A stretch of 64,000 nucleotides of DNA. Source: Scatomorpha sp964367935 (lineage in GTDB: Bacteria > Bacillota > Clostridia > Oscillospirales > Oscillospiraceae). The stretch spans positions 62,001-126,000 of the forward strand of contig CAYIYZ010000004.1 of the NCBI GenBank assembly GCA_964367935.1, given 5' to 3'. The notes beneath the pieces are model-generated. The model worked only from the letters and a program-made list of their open reading frames with translations, made no database searches and was not told where the DNA came from. Shown piece by piece: positions 51,815 through 60,192 of this stretch (the stretch's first letter is position 1; each line of letters opens with the position of its first letter). Made by a program: the position numbers and the translations under genes.

Positions 51815-52447
51815 TTATAACCCCAATGCGCTCTCTATTTGTCCGGTGATTTCTTCTATACCGCCTTCGCACGCTAAAGGAACAAGCTTTCCGCGCTCTG
51901 CAAAAAAGTCTATCAGTGGTGCTGTCTCTTTATAGTACACCTCAAGTCTTCCTCGCACTGTTTCTTCTGTGTCGTCCTTACGTATCACCAATTTACCGCC
52001 ACAGTTATCGCATTTCTCCGCCTCTTTCGGCGGCGCGCTCACTATGTGGTAGCTTGAGCCGCATGTCTCACACACTCTGCGCCCGGCTATTCTTGCTATT
52101 ACCGCTGCGTCATTGACCTCCAACGATATTGCACTATCCAACTCCACACCGGCCTTCTCCATGGCCTCTGCCTGGACTATTGTCCTCGGTACACCGTCGA
52201 GGATATAGCCATTAGCACAGTCGGGCTCCTTAAGCCTTTCCGTAATGATGCCTATTATTACCTCGTCGGGTACCAGCTTGCCACTGTCCATATAGGACTT
52301 TGCCTCTATGCCGATCGGAGTGCCCGCCTTAACAGCGGCTCGCAATATGTTGCCTGTCGAGATTGTTGGAATATTCAGTTTCTTACTCATTATCTCCGCT
52401 TGCGTACCTTTACCCGCGCCCGGTGCTCCCAGAAATATCAGTTTCAT
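51815..52447 (-). CDS. adk: adenylate kinase
   Basis: AMP + ATP to 2 ADP. 210 residues, P-loop GAPGAGKGT at residues 7-15. The LID domain carries four cysteines (CETCGSSYH and CDNCGG), so it binds a structural zinc as in Gram-positive enzymes. Located between secY and map as in other Firmicutes spc operons. Confidence 0.97.
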   Translation of the reverse strand: MKLIFLGAPGAGKGTQAEIMSKKLNIPTISTGNILRAAVKAGTPIGIEAKSYMDSGKLVPDEVIIGIITERLKEPDCANGYILDGVPRTIVQAEAMEKAGVELDSAISLEVNDAAVIARIAGRRVCETCGSSYHIVSAPPKEAEKCDNCGGKLVIRKDDTEETVRGRLEVYYKETAPLIDFFAERGKLVPLACEGGIEEITGQIESALGL

Positions 52448-52476
52448 CTTTTCATCCGCCTTTCTCGATGCGCTTC

Positions 52477-53766
52477 TTAGTCTAAGAAGCCCTTGTAGTT
52501 TCTCATCATGAGCTGTGCTTCTATCGTGCGCACTGTCTCCAATGCCACACCAACCACGATTATTACGGACGTGCCGCCCAAGCTTATGCCATAGGTCGCC
52601 GCAGTATCGGAGAATACTCCGAGCAGTACGGGTGCTACAGCTACTATGCCCAAGTACAGTGCGCCTGCCAAGGTTATCTTGTTAAGCACCTTCTGTATAT
52701 AATCGCTCGTCGGCTTACCTGCACGGTAGCCCGGAATAAATCCACCGTTCTTCTTTAGGTTGTTTGCTATCTCTATCGGATTGAACTGTACCGTTGAGTA
52801 GAAATACGCAAAGAAGATTATCAGTAGTAGATATATTACAGCATAAGGCAACGCAGTTATATCGAATATATTCTTCATCGCCCATGAATCCTGCCACGAG
52901 GGTACAAATGCTGAAATTGTTGCCGGCAAAGACGCGATGCTCTGTGCGAAGATGACAGGTAGTACACCTGACATATTCAGCTTTATAGGCAGATGCGTAC
53001 TCTGACCGCCGTACTGCTTGCGTCCAACAACTCTCTTTGAGTACTGCACAGGTATCTTGCGCTCGGAGTCGTTTACTATTACAACCAATACTATGATTGC
53101 AAGTCCGCCTACGAGTACTAATACTAGCAGCCACCAAGGTGTTAGTGAATTCAAGGTATTCGATATTAGTGAGCCCAGTGAAGTCGGGAAGCGTGATACT
53201 ATACTTGCAAACAGGATCATGGAGATACCGTTGCCTATACCAAACTCAGTTATCTGCTCACCCAGCCACATGATAAGCGCCGAACCTGCCATGAAGGTCA
53301 TTACTATGACCACTGCAGGCCACACGCCTGTCGCGTCAGCTGCTAATAGGTTGTTTGTGCTCATTAGCACGTAGTAACCGAAGCCCTGAAGCAGTCCGAT
53401 AGCTACTGTACTGTAACGTGTTATAGCTGCTATCTTCTTCTTGCCCTCTTCGCCGCCCTCTTTCTGAAGACGCTCAAGTGCCGGTATTGCTATTGTCAAA
53501 AGCTGAATTATAATCGATGCGTTAATATACGGCTGTATGGACAGCGCAAATATCGTCGCAGTTGAGAATGATCCGCCCGACATTGTGTTCCACAATCCCA
53601 ACACCGTATTTTGTAATGTGGAGAAGTAAGACATAAGCTGTGTCCTGTCCACATACGGTACCGGAATTGCGCTACCCAATCTGTAAAGCAGTATTATGAG
53701 CAGTGTGAAAAGAATCTTTCTACGTAGCTCATCAATACGCCAAGCATTTCTGAGTGTAGCGATCAA
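52477..53766 (-). CDS. secY: preprotein translocase subunit SecY
   Basis: 429 residues, ten transmembrane segments, forms the protein-conducting channel with SecE. GSAIPVPYVDR in the first periplasmic loop, the SIQPYINASIIIQLL plug/helix 2 region and PGYRAGKPTSDYIQKVLNKI in the last cytoplasmic loop (SecA/ribosome contact) are typical. Start is TTG, with GAGGTGGTATAAG upstream overlapping the rplO stop. Confidence 0.96.
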   Translation of the reverse strand: MIATLRNAWRIDELRRKILFTLLIILLYRLGSAIPVPYVDRTQLMSYFSTLQNTVLGLWNTMSGGSFSTATIFALSIQPYINASIIIQLLTIAIPALERLQKEGGEEGKKKIAAITRYSTVAIGLLQGFGYYVLMSTNNLLAADATGVWPAVVIVMTFMAGSALIMWLGEQITEFGIGNGISMILFASIVSRFPTSLGSLISNTLNSLTPWWLLVLVLVGGLAIIVLVVIVNDSERKIPVQYSKRVVGRKQYGGQSTHLPIKLNMSGVLPVIFAQSIASLPATISAFVPSWQDSWAMKNIFDITALPYAVIYLLLIIFFAYFYSTVQFNPIEIANNLKKNGGFIPGYRAGKPTSDYIQKVLNKITLAGALYLGIVAVAPVLLGVFSDTAATYGISLGGTSVIIVVGVALETVRTIEAQLMMRNYKGFLD

Positions 53767-53767
53767 C

Positions 53768-54208
53768 TTATACCACCTCGGTCTTTCCGCCTGCCGCTTC
53801 TATCTTCTCCTTAGCTGATGCAGAGAAAGCATTTGCCTTTACTGTCAGCTTCTTCGTTAGCTCGCCCTTGCCAAGTACCTTCACGCCGTACACACACTTC
53901 GAAAGTGCGCCGCACTCCAATAGTGCCGTAGCGTCAACCACTGCACCGTCGGGGAACTTCTCAAGAGAGTACAGATTGATCTCCTCAAGGGGCTTTGCAA
54001 AAATGTTGTTAAATCCACGCTTCGGTACACGTCTGACCAAGGGCATCTGACCGCCCTCAAAGCCTATACGAACGCCGCCGCCTGAACGAGCATTCTGACC
54101 CTTGTGTCCGCGTCCGGCTGTCTTGCCGTTACCCGAACCGTGGCCTCTGCCCTTGCGCTTTACTTCCTTTGTGCTACCGGGCGCAGGTGATAACTCGTGT
54201 AGTTTCAT
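53768..54208 (-). CDS. rplO: 50S ribosomal protein L15
   Basis: 146 residues. MKLHELSPAPGSTKEVKRKG followed by the Gly/Arg/Lys-rich RNA-binding part (GHGSGNGKTAGRGHKGQNAR). The stop is one base before the secY TTG. Confidence 0.97.
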   Translation of the reverse strand: MKLHELSPAPGSTKEVKRKGRGHGSGNGKTAGRGHKGQNARSGGGVRIGFEGGQMPLVRRVPKRGFNNIFAKPLEEINLYSLEKFPDGAVVDATALLECGALSKCVYGVKVLGKGELTKKLTVKANAFSASAKEKIEAAGGKTEVV

Positions 54209-54219
54209 TGCGTCCCCTC

Positions 54220-54405
54220 CTATTCTACTTCCGTGACTTCCAGCAGATAAGCTATCTTCGCTATCTTGCCGCGTGTCTGCGGGTTGTCAGGCTGTACTGT
54301 TATACTGCCTATCTTCCTTAGCCCCAAGGACTCAGCCGTGGCTATGTGCTTATCAAGCCTACCGTTTATGCTCTTCTTGAGCTTTATCTGCAGTTTCTTT
54401 GCCAT
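54220..54405 (-). CDS. rpmD: 50S ribosomal protein L30
   Basis: 61 residues: KLQIKLKKSINGRLDKHIAT and LGLRKIGSITVQPDNPQTRG. Between S5 and L15 as expected. Confidence 0.95.
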   Translation of the reverse strand: MAKKLQIKLKKSINGRLDKHIATAESLGLRKIGSITVQPDNPQTRGKIAKIAYLLEVTEVE

Positions 54406-54419
54406 CGCTCACGCCCCCC

Positions 54420-54950
54420 TTATGCCTTTATCTCTTCCGGGGTCTTGCCTCTGACTGCTGCTATCTGCTGCGCATTACGCAGAGATCTCAGACCAACCAT
54501 CGTCGCCGCGACCACGTTCTGAGGATTATTCGAGCGCAAGCACTTAGTCCTGATATTCTTTATGCCCGCTGCCTCTACTACCGCACGGACAGCTCCGCCC
54601 GCTATAACACCCGTTCCTTCGGGTGCAGGCTTAAGAAGTACACGTCCCGCGCCAAACTCACCAATGATTTCGTGCGGTATGCTCGTGCCCTCAAGTGTTA
54701 CAGTTACAATGTTCTTCTTCGCGTCCTCAAGACCCTTACGAATCGCTTCTGATACCTCGTTTGCCTTGCCCAGTCCGTAGCCTACGCGGCCCTTGCCGTC
54801 GCCTACTACGCACAGTGCGGAAAACTTCATCACGCGTCCGCCCTTAACGGTCTTGCTAACACGGTTGAGGGATACTACCTTCTCGGTGAACTCCGAAGGC
54901 TCCTCCTCACGGTTACGGCGATTGTCTCGCCTGTCGTTATTATAAGCCAT
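54420..54950 (-). CDS. rpsE: 30S ribosomal protein S5
   Basis: 176 residues; shapes the mRNA entry and decoding accuracy. The double-stranded-RNA-binding part is EKVVSLNRVSKTVKGGRVMK, then GKANEVSEAIRKGLEDAKKN. The first 20 residues form a charged Asn/Asp/Arg tail (NNDRRDNRRNREEEPS), reminiscent of the tail on S3 in this window. Confidence 0.97.
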   Translation of the reverse strand: MAYNNDRRDNRRNREEEPSEFTEKVVSLNRVSKTVKGGRVMKFSALCVVGDGKGRVGYGLGKANEVSEAIRKGLEDAKKNIVTVTLEGTSIPHEIIGEFGAGRVLLKPAPEGTGVIAGGAVRAVVEAAGIKNIRTKCLRSNNPQNVVAATMVGLRSLRNAQQIAAVRGKTPEEIKA

Positions 54951-54967
54951 TTCGTCTCCTCCCCCGC

Positions 54968-55324
54968 TTAGAACTTCAGGCCGCCCTCACGGGCACCTTC
55001 TGCTAGAGCCTTCACGCGACCATGGTAAATGTAGCCGCCACGGTCGAATACTACCGTGTCTATGCCCTTTGCCAATGCGCGCTCCGCTACCTTCTTGCCT
55101 ATCTCCGTTGCCGCTTCTATATTAGAACCGCCCTCGAAGCCCTTCTCTACCGATGAAGCCGAGCACAATGTTACGCCCGCTACATCATCTATTACCTGTA
55201 CGTAAATGTTCAGGTCGCTTCTATACACGCTCAGACGAGGCCTCTCCGCTGTGCCGGAGATCTTTCCGCGCACCCTCTTATGACGCCTTAAGCGCTGAGC
55301 CTTTGAATTGGGTCTCTTTATCAT
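54968..55324 (-). CDS. rplR: 50S ribosomal protein L18
   Basis: 118 residues; binds 5S rRNA. RRHKRVRGKISGTAERPRLS and GGYIYHGRVKALAEGAREGG are diagnostic. Confidence 0.97.
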   Translation of the reverse strand: MIKRPNSKAQRLRRHKRVRGKISGTAERPRLSVYRSDLNIYVQVIDDVAGVTLCSASSVEKGFEGGSNIEAATEIGKKVAERALAKGIDTVVFDRGGYIYHGRVKALAEGAREGGLKF

Positions 55325-55340
55325 TCAGGCACACCTCCCC

Positions 55341-55883
55341 TTACTTAGCGCCGGTCTTGCCTTCTTTACGGCGTATTACTTCATAATCGTACTTGATACC
55401 CTTGCCCTTGTAAGGCTCCGGTGCACGCTTATTACGTACATCTGCCGCAAACTGGCCGACCAGCTGCTTGTCTATTCCGCGTATTATTACCTGGTTTGCA
55501 TTCGGTACTTCAATCTTGATTTCATCCGTCTCATCCACTATTATATCGTGGCTGTAGCCGAGCTTCATTACAAGCTGATTGTCCTTCTTCTCTGCTCTGT
55601 AGCCGACACCGTTTATCTCCAAGGTCTTCATGAAGCCCTCGGTAACGCCTACGACCATGTTGTTGAGCAAGGTGCGTGTCAAACCATGCAAGCTGCGCGA
55701 TTCCTTACCATCGTCAGGACGTGCTATCTTTATTGTGCCCTCGCTCTGTTCGATGATCATCGTCGGTGCAAATGTCTGCTTTAACTCGCCCTTCGGTCCC
55801 TTTACCGTTACAAAGTTGCCCTCGGCTATTGTTACTTCTACTCCGGCTGGTACCACTATTATTTCTCTTCCTATTCTCGACAT
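55341..55883 (-). CDS. rplF: 50S ribosomal protein L6
   Basis: 180 residues, two similar domains. MSRIGREIIVVPAGVEVTIA starts the protein; GIDKQLVGQFAADVRNKRAP with EPYKGKGIKY marks the C-terminal signature. The ATG is taken over an upstream in-frame codon that overlaps rpsH. Confidence 0.97.
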   Translation of the reverse strand: MSRIGREIIVVPAGVEVTIAEGNFVTVKGPKGELKQTFAPTMIIEQSEGTIKIARPDDGKESRSLHGLTRTLLNNMVVGVTEGFMKTLEINGVGYRAEKKDNQLVMKLGYSHDIIVDETDEIKIEVPNANQVIIRGIDKQLVGQFAADVRNKRAPEPYKGKGIKYDYEVIRRKEGKTGAK

Positions 55884-55896
55884 CTTCCGGCCCCCC

Positions 55897-56295
55897 TTAC
55901 CATACAAACGCAAGGACTTCGCCGCCGACATTCGCTTTGCGAGCTGCCTTGTCGGTCATGACACCCTTGGAGGTCGATATTATTGCTATGCCCAAGCCCT
56001 TAAGAACCCTGGGTAGCTCGTCTGCGCCTGCATATACTCGCAGGCCCGGCTTCGATACGCGGCGTAAGCCCGATATCGCCTTTTCCTTGCCGGGTAAATA
56101 CTTCAGTGCTATGCGAATTACGCCCTGTGTGCCATCGTCTATGAGCTGATAGCTCTTGACATAGCCCTCATTGACCAAAATTTCTGCTATAGCCTTCTTC
56201 ATCTTCGAAGCCGGGACATCCACTGTCTCGTGCTTCGCGCTGCCCGCATTTCTTATACGTGTCAGCATGTCCGCTATTGGATCTGTGATCTGCAT
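55897..56295 (-). CDS. rpsH: 30S ribosomal protein S8
   Basis: 132 residues; binds the central domain of 16S rRNA, and in E. coli represses the spc operon. DPIADMLTRIRNAGSAKHET and the C-terminal STSKGVMTDKAARKANVGGE are diagnostic. Unusually, about 217 bases with hairpins lie between it and rpsZ, whereas neighbours are 10 to 20 bases apart. Confidence 0.97.
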   Translation of the reverse strand: MQITDPIADMLTRIRNAGSAKHETVDVPASKMKKAIAEILVNEGYVKSYQLIDDGTQGVIRIALKYLPGKEKAISGLRRVSKPGLRVYAGADELPRVLKGLGIAIISTSKGVMTDKAARKANVGGEVLAFVW

Positions 56296-56512
56296 CTTTC
56301 TTTTCCTCCTATTTTCAGAAGTTACCGCCTCTCAGCGGTTCGTGCGGCGAGGTTCCGAACCAATTGAGCACATAGCACACGATTGCCTCGGCCTTTCGAC
56401 GTCACTTTTATATATGAATCCGCTTGCACGGGTCCACTCTTTATTATCGGCGCTTTGTAGTACTTTGAAACGCCCACGCCGGGCGACTTTTTTGCCGCCC
56501 GACACGTTCATT
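56296..56512 (-). promoter_or_regulatory. structured spacer inside the spc cluster, before rpsH
   Basis: No convincing gene. On the minus strand it begins with a CGGGCG...CGCCCG hairpin with an A-rich loop, continues through an AT-rich CATATATAAAAG part, and ends with GGTTCG...CGAACC and CCGC-TGAGA-GCGG-type hairpins just before the rpsH ribosome site (AGGAGGA). An internal promoter, processing site or S8-binding leader is possible. Confidence 0.45.
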
Positions 56513-56698
56513 TTACCAAGACGCCTTGCGTACGCCCGGAATCTGACCCTTATATGCCAGCTCCCTGAAGCATATTCTGCATACGCCGTAATCACGAAGA
56601 TAAGCGTGCGGGCGACCGCAAATCTTGCAACGGTTATACGCCCTCGTCGAATACTTCGCCGGCCTCTGCTGCTTGAGTATCATTGACTTCTTTGCCAT
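56513..56698 (-). CDS. rpsZ: 30S ribosomal protein S14 type Z
   Basis: 61 residues, the short zinc-binding form. CKICGRPHAYLRDYGVCRIC gives the four zinc cysteines; the C-terminus is GQIPGVRKASW. Lies between L5 and S8. Confidence 0.97.
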   Translation of the reverse strand: MAKKSMILKQQRPAKYSTRAYNRCKICGRPHAYLRDYGVCRICFRELAYKGQIPGVRKASW

Positions 56699-56710
56699 TA
56701 CGCTCTCCCC

Positions 56711-57256
56711 CTATGCTTTCTGAATGAACGGTGCGCCCAGTAGACTTAAAAGCTCTCTCGCCTCTTCGTCTGTGTTCGCAGTCGTGCATATCGCCACATT
56801 CATGCCGCGTAGCTTCTCTATCTTATCGTAGTCGATCTCAGGGAAGATTATCTGCTCCTTCAGTCCCAAGCTGTAGTTGCCACGTCCGTCAAAAGCATCT
56901 CCGGAGATGCCACGGAAGTCACGTACTCTCGGTAGTGCTATATTGAACAGCCTATCCAAGAACTCCCACATCTTGTCCTGACGCAAAGTTACCTTCACGC
57001 CGACATTCTGACCCTCACGCAGCTTAAAGTTCGCTACTGACTTCTTCGCAGCAGTAGGTACTGCCTTCTGGCCCGTAAGTGCAGTGATGTCCTTCATTAC
57101 AGCGTCAAGTCCCTTTGCATTGTCCTTGCAGTCACCGCAACCGACGGATACTACTATCTTGTCGAGTCTGGGTATCTGCATTACGCTCTTATAGCCGAAC
57201 TTCTTCATCAAGGAAGGTGCAACATCCTGCATATAGATTTCTTTCATTCTTGTCAT
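56711..57256 (-). CDS. rplE: 50S ribosomal protein L5
   Basis: 181 residues; binds 5S rRNA and contacts the P-site tRNA. QIPRLDKIVVSVGCGDCKDN and RGNYSLGLKEQIIFPEIDYD are diagnostic. The ATG after GGAGGCGACAAAC is used instead of an upstream codon overlapping rplX. Confidence 0.97.
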   Translation of the reverse strand: MTRMKEIYMQDVAPSLMKKFGYKSVMQIPRLDKIVVSVGCGDCKDNAKGLDAVMKDITALTGQKAVPTAAKKSVANFKLREGQNVGVKVTLRQDKMWEFLDRLFNIALPRVRDFRGISGDAFDGRGNYSLGLKEQIIFPEIDYDKIEKLRGMNVAICTTANTDEEARELLSLLGAPFIQKA

Positions 57257-57270
57257 GTTTGTCGCCTCCC

Positions 57271-57579
57271 TTATAAGCTTGCGCCGCAGTGCTTGCACGC
57301 ACGGAACTTCTTGCCGTTCGCGTCAAACGCATGTCCGACACGTGTCGGCTTGTCGCACTTCGGGCACACAACCATCAGCTTGCATGTATAGATGGGTGTC
57401 TCCATCTTTACGATCTCACTCTGCTGGCCCTGCTTTCTTGCTTTGCGGTGCTTTGTCGCTACCGATACGCCGGATACTACGGCCTTCATTGCCTTAGGGT
57501 CGACTCTCAGTACCTCACCGCGCTTGCCCTTGTCCTTACCGGACAGGACTACTACTTTATCTTTACTTACTATATTCAT
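57271..57579 (-). CDS. rplX: 50S ribosomal protein L24
   Basis: 102 residues, assembly-initiating protein with a KOW motif (VVVLSGKDKGKRGEVLRV). The C-terminal part has CPKCDKPTRVG and CKHCG, a possible zinc site found in some L24. Confidence 0.96.
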   Translation of the reverse strand: MNIVSKDKVVVLSGKDKGKRGEVLRVDPKAMKAVVSGVSVATKHRKARKQGQQSEIVKMETPIYTCKLMVVCPKCDKPTRVGHAFDANGKKFRACKHCGASL

Positions 57580-57591
57580 TCTCGTGCCCTC

Positions 57592-57960
57592 CTATATGAC
57601 TTCCGGAGCCAGCGACAGAATCTTCATGAATTCCTTGTCACGCAGCTCACGCGCCACAGGCCCGAATATGCGGGTTCCTACGGGATTGTGATCCTCTTTT
57701 ATCAGTACCGCAGCGTTCTCGTCGAAACGCACATACGTTCCGTCTGCACGACGTACCGACTTCCTTGTCCTGACGATTACGGCCTTAATGACATCGCCCT
57801 TCTTTGCCGTTCCGCCCGGTGCCGCCTTCCTTACCGAAGCAACAATTATGTCGCCTACGCTCGCATACTTGCGCTTTGAACCGCCCAGTACACGTATACA
57901 CTTTATCTCCTTAGCGCCGGTATTGTCGGCAACCTTGAGATAGCTTTCCTGTTGTATCAT
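57592..57960 (-). CDS. rplN: 50S ribosomal protein L14
   Basis: 122 residues: MIQQESYLKVADNTGAKEIK and the C-terminal GPVARELRDKEFMKILSLAP. Sits at the subunit interface with L19. Confidence 0.97.
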   Translation of the reverse strand: MIQQESYLKVADNTGAKEIKCIRVLGGSKRKYASVGDIIVASVRKAAPGGTAKKGDVIKAVIVRTRKSVRRADGTYVRFDENAAVLIKEDHNPVGTRIFGPVARELRDKEFMKILSLAPEVI

Positions 57961-57972
57961 TTAGGTGCCTCC

Positions 57973-58236
57973 TTACTTGGCTTTTTCTATGATTTCGACT
58001 ACTCTCCAACGCTTGTCCTTAGACAAGGGACGTGTCTCCATCACTCTTACTCTGTCGCCGATGCCACACTCGTTTTGCTCGTCGTGTGCCTTCAAACGAT
58101 AGGTCTTTCCGATTATCTTCTTGTATCGCTTGTGCGCCACCCTGTCTTCCACGATTACGACTACAGTCTTATCCATCTTATCGGATACTACCTTGCCCAC
58201 GCGGACCTTACGGGAACTCGTTCTCATCTCACTCAT
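57973..58236 (-). CDS. rpsQ: 30S ribosomal protein S17
   Basis: 87 residues, OB-fold. GKVVSDKMDKTVVVIVEDRV and RVMETRPLSKDKRWRVVEII are diagnostic. Confidence 0.97.
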   Translation of the reverse strand: MSEMRTSSRKVRVGKVVSDKMDKTVVVIVEDRVAHKRYKKIIGKTYRLKAHDEQNECGIGDRVRVMETRPLSKDKRWRVVEIIEKAK

Positions 58237-58250
58237 TCTACCATTCCTCC

Positions 58251-58445
58251 TCAGCGCTTAAGCTGCTTCTCGCGCATGACAGTCTTTACTCTTGCTATAT
58301 CACGGCGTGTCGCGGATATCTTCGTAGGATTGTCAAGATGATTTGTGGCGAGCTGCATACGGAGCATGAACAGATCCTTCTTTAAGTCCGTCAGCTTCTG
58401 CTCGAGCTGGCCCTCGGACATTGCACGTATTTCGTTTGCCTTCAT
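58251..58445 (-). CDS. rpmC: 50S ribosomal protein L29
   Basis: 64 residues, helical hairpin at the tunnel exit. MKANEIRAMSEGQLEQKLTD and RDIARVKTVMREKQL. The ATG immediately after the rplP stop is used. Confidence 0.96.
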   Translation of the reverse strand: MKANEIRAMSEGQLEQKLTDLKKDLFMLRMQLATNHLDNPTKISATRRDIARVKTVMREKQLKR

Positions 58446-58446
58446 C

Positions 58447-58875
58447 TTATTCACCACCTGTCTCTGACTCGGCACGGGTTATTACCTTTGTCTTGCACGG
58501 CAGCTTGTGACTCGCAAGACGCATCGCCTCACGTGCAACCGCCTCAGGGACACCCGCTACCTCAAACAAAACTCTACCCGGCTTTACCACCGCTACCCAG
58601 TACTCCGGCGAGCCCTTACCTGAACCCATGCGTGTTTCTGCAGGCTTCTGTGTTATGGGCTTGTCCGGAAATATCTTAATCCAAACTTTACCGCCACGCT
58701 TTGTATAGCGTGTCATCGCTATACGTGCGGCCTCTATCTGATTTGATGTGATCCAGCAGGGCTCTTGTGCCTGCAGACCAAATTCACCGTAGGTTACCTT
58801 GTTGCCACGTGTCGCCTTACCCTTAAGGCGGCCGCGGTGTACTCTGCGGTACTTAACTCTCTTCGGCATTAACAT
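58447..58875 (-). CDS. rplP: 50S ribosomal protein L16
   Basis: 142 residues. MLMPKRVKYRRVHRGRLKGK is the usual Firmicutes start, and AGGAGG is nine bases upstream. GGKVWIKIFPDKPITQKPAE and GKGSPEYWVAVVKPGRVLFE follow. The start codon overlaps the rpsC stop (TAATG). Confidence 0.97.
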   Translation of the reverse strand: MLMPKRVKYRRVHRGRLKGKATRGNKVTYGEFGLQAQEPCWITSNQIEAARIAMTRYTKRGGKVWIKIFPDKPITQKPAETRMGSGKGSPEYWVAVVKPGRVLFEVAGVPEAVAREAMRLASHKLPCKTKVITRAESETGGE

Positions 58876-59819
58876 TAGCTACGGCCTCCTTCCTTGTTCT
58901 CGGGACGAGGCGCTGCTGCATCGTTGCGTGGTCCACGGTTAAACGTGCCCTGACCACCTTGGCCAGCCGGGCCTCTATTGTAGCCGCCCTGACCGCCCTG
59001 TCCGGCAGGCCTATTGTAGCCGCCCTGACCGCCCGGTCCACGATTATCCCTGTTGTAGCCGCCCTGGCCACCACGATTATCCCTATTATAGCCGCCACGG
59101 TTACCGCCGCGCCTATCGTCACGCCTATTGTCACGACGCCTGTCCTGAGGCTTGCTCAGATCCATTGTACGAGGTGTCGTACGAAGGGTCTGCGACAGAA
59201 CCTCACCCTTATAGATCCATACCTTGACGCCGATACGACCGTAAGTCGTTGCAGCCTCTGCAAAGCCGTACTCTATGTCGGCTCTTATGGTCTGTAGGGG
59301 GATTGTGCCCTCGTGATAGCACTCACTACGTGCTATCTCAGCGCCGCCCAAACGTCCGGATACCATAACCTTTATGCCCTTAGCGCCCATGCGCATCGCA
59401 CGGCCTATCGCATTCTTCATCGCGCGGCGGAAGCCGATACGACGCTCTAACTGAGCTGCAATATTCTCTGCTACGAGCTGTGAATTCATGTCCGGTGTGC
59501 GTACTTCTACTATCGACAGCGCTACAGGCTTGCTTATCATCTTCTCGACCTGCTGACGCAGACGCTCGATCTCTGCTCCACCCTTGCCTATTACAACACC
59601 GGGGCGTGCGCAGTGGATGAAAATGCGCACCTTGTTACTGTCACGCTCGATCTCTATCGTCGGTACTCCTGCCGAGTACAAGGTCTTCTTCAAGTACTCA
59701 CGTATCTTGTAGTCCTCGACTATCAGATCGCCCACTTTATCGTTGCGGGCGTACCAGCGGGAGTCCCAATCCTTAATGACGCCTACTCGGAGTCCGTGAG
59801 GATTAACTTTTTGTCCCAT
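58875..59819 (-). CDS. rpsC: 30S ribosomal protein S3 with a C-terminal Arg/Gly-rich extension
   Basis: 314 residues against about 220 in most bacteria. Residues 1-218 are ordinary S3: MGQKVNPHGLRVGVIKDWDS, the KH motif GVVIGKGGAEIERL at 75-88 and GRLGGAEIARSE. The tail from about 225 begins with an Arg/Asp patch (DRRRDNRRDDRRGGNRGG) and then has GGYNRDNRG and GGYNR units separated by GQGG/PAGQGG, ending in an Ala/Pro/Glu-rich stretch. It is in frame and continuous up to the rplP overlap, so it is not an assembly fusion of a separate gene. It looks like an RGG-type disordered RNA-binding tail. Confidence 0.96.
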   Translation of the reverse strand: MGQKVNPHGLRVGVIKDWDSRWYARNDKVGDLIVEDYKIREYLKKTLYSAGVPTIEIERDSNKVRIFIHCARPGVVIGKGGAEIERLRQQVEKMISKPVALSIVEVRTPDMNSQLVAENIAAQLERRIGFRRAMKNAIGRAMRMGAKGIKVMVSGRLGGAEIARSECYHEGTIPLQTIRADIEYGFAEAATTYGRIGVKVWIYKGEVLSQTLRTTPRTMDLSKPQDRRRDNRRDDRRGGNRGGYNRDNRGGQGGYNRDNRGPGGQGGYNRPAGQGGQGGYNRGPAGQGGQGTFNRGPRNDAAAPRPENKEGGRS

Positions 59820-59832
59820 ATTCTACGCCCCC

Positions 59833-60180
59833 CTATTCCTTCTCCGCAACAACCACTGTGATGTGGCTGGTACGCTTGTTGATGCGATACATGCGCCCGT
59901 GTGCACGGGGCATTCCGCGCTTTAGTATCGGCCCGGCATCTACATAAGCCTTAGCTATATACAGCTTATCCGGATCCATCTCGTGATTTACTTCTGCATT
60001 CGCACACGCGCTCTTAAGCACTTTTATAAGATGCTCACAACCCGCTTTAGGTGTGTGCTCCATCAATGCCTGCGCATAGCCAACTTCCTTGCCGCGTATC
60101 ATGTCGCAAATGATCTGCACCTTGCGGGGTGATATGCGGATGAACTTCGCCTGAGCAAATGCTGTCTTTTGATTGTCCAT
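59833..60180 (-). CDS. rplV: 50S ribosomal protein L22
   Basis: 115 residues; lines the exit tunnel. KFIRISPRKVQIICDMIRGK and ILKRGMPRAHGRMYRINKRT (tunnel hairpin) are diagnostic. Confidence 0.97.
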   Translation of the reverse strand: MDNQKTAFAQAKFIRISPRKVQIICDMIRGKEVGYAQALMEHTPKAGCEHLIKVLKSACANAEVNHEMDPDKLYIAKAYVDAGPILKRGMPRAHGRMYRINKRTSHITVVVAEKE

Positions 60181-60192
60181 GCTCTCTCCCCC

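Noticed and set aside
56332..56595. Small minus-strand open frame across the rpsZ-rpsH gap
   Set aside because: It overlaps rpsZ in another frame, has no ribosome site and no recognisable family; the gap is better read as a leader or spacer.
58853..59134. Minus-strand frame overlapping the S3 tail
   Set aside because: Ile/Val/Ala/Arg repeat is the shifted frame of the Gly/Arg-rich tail repeat.
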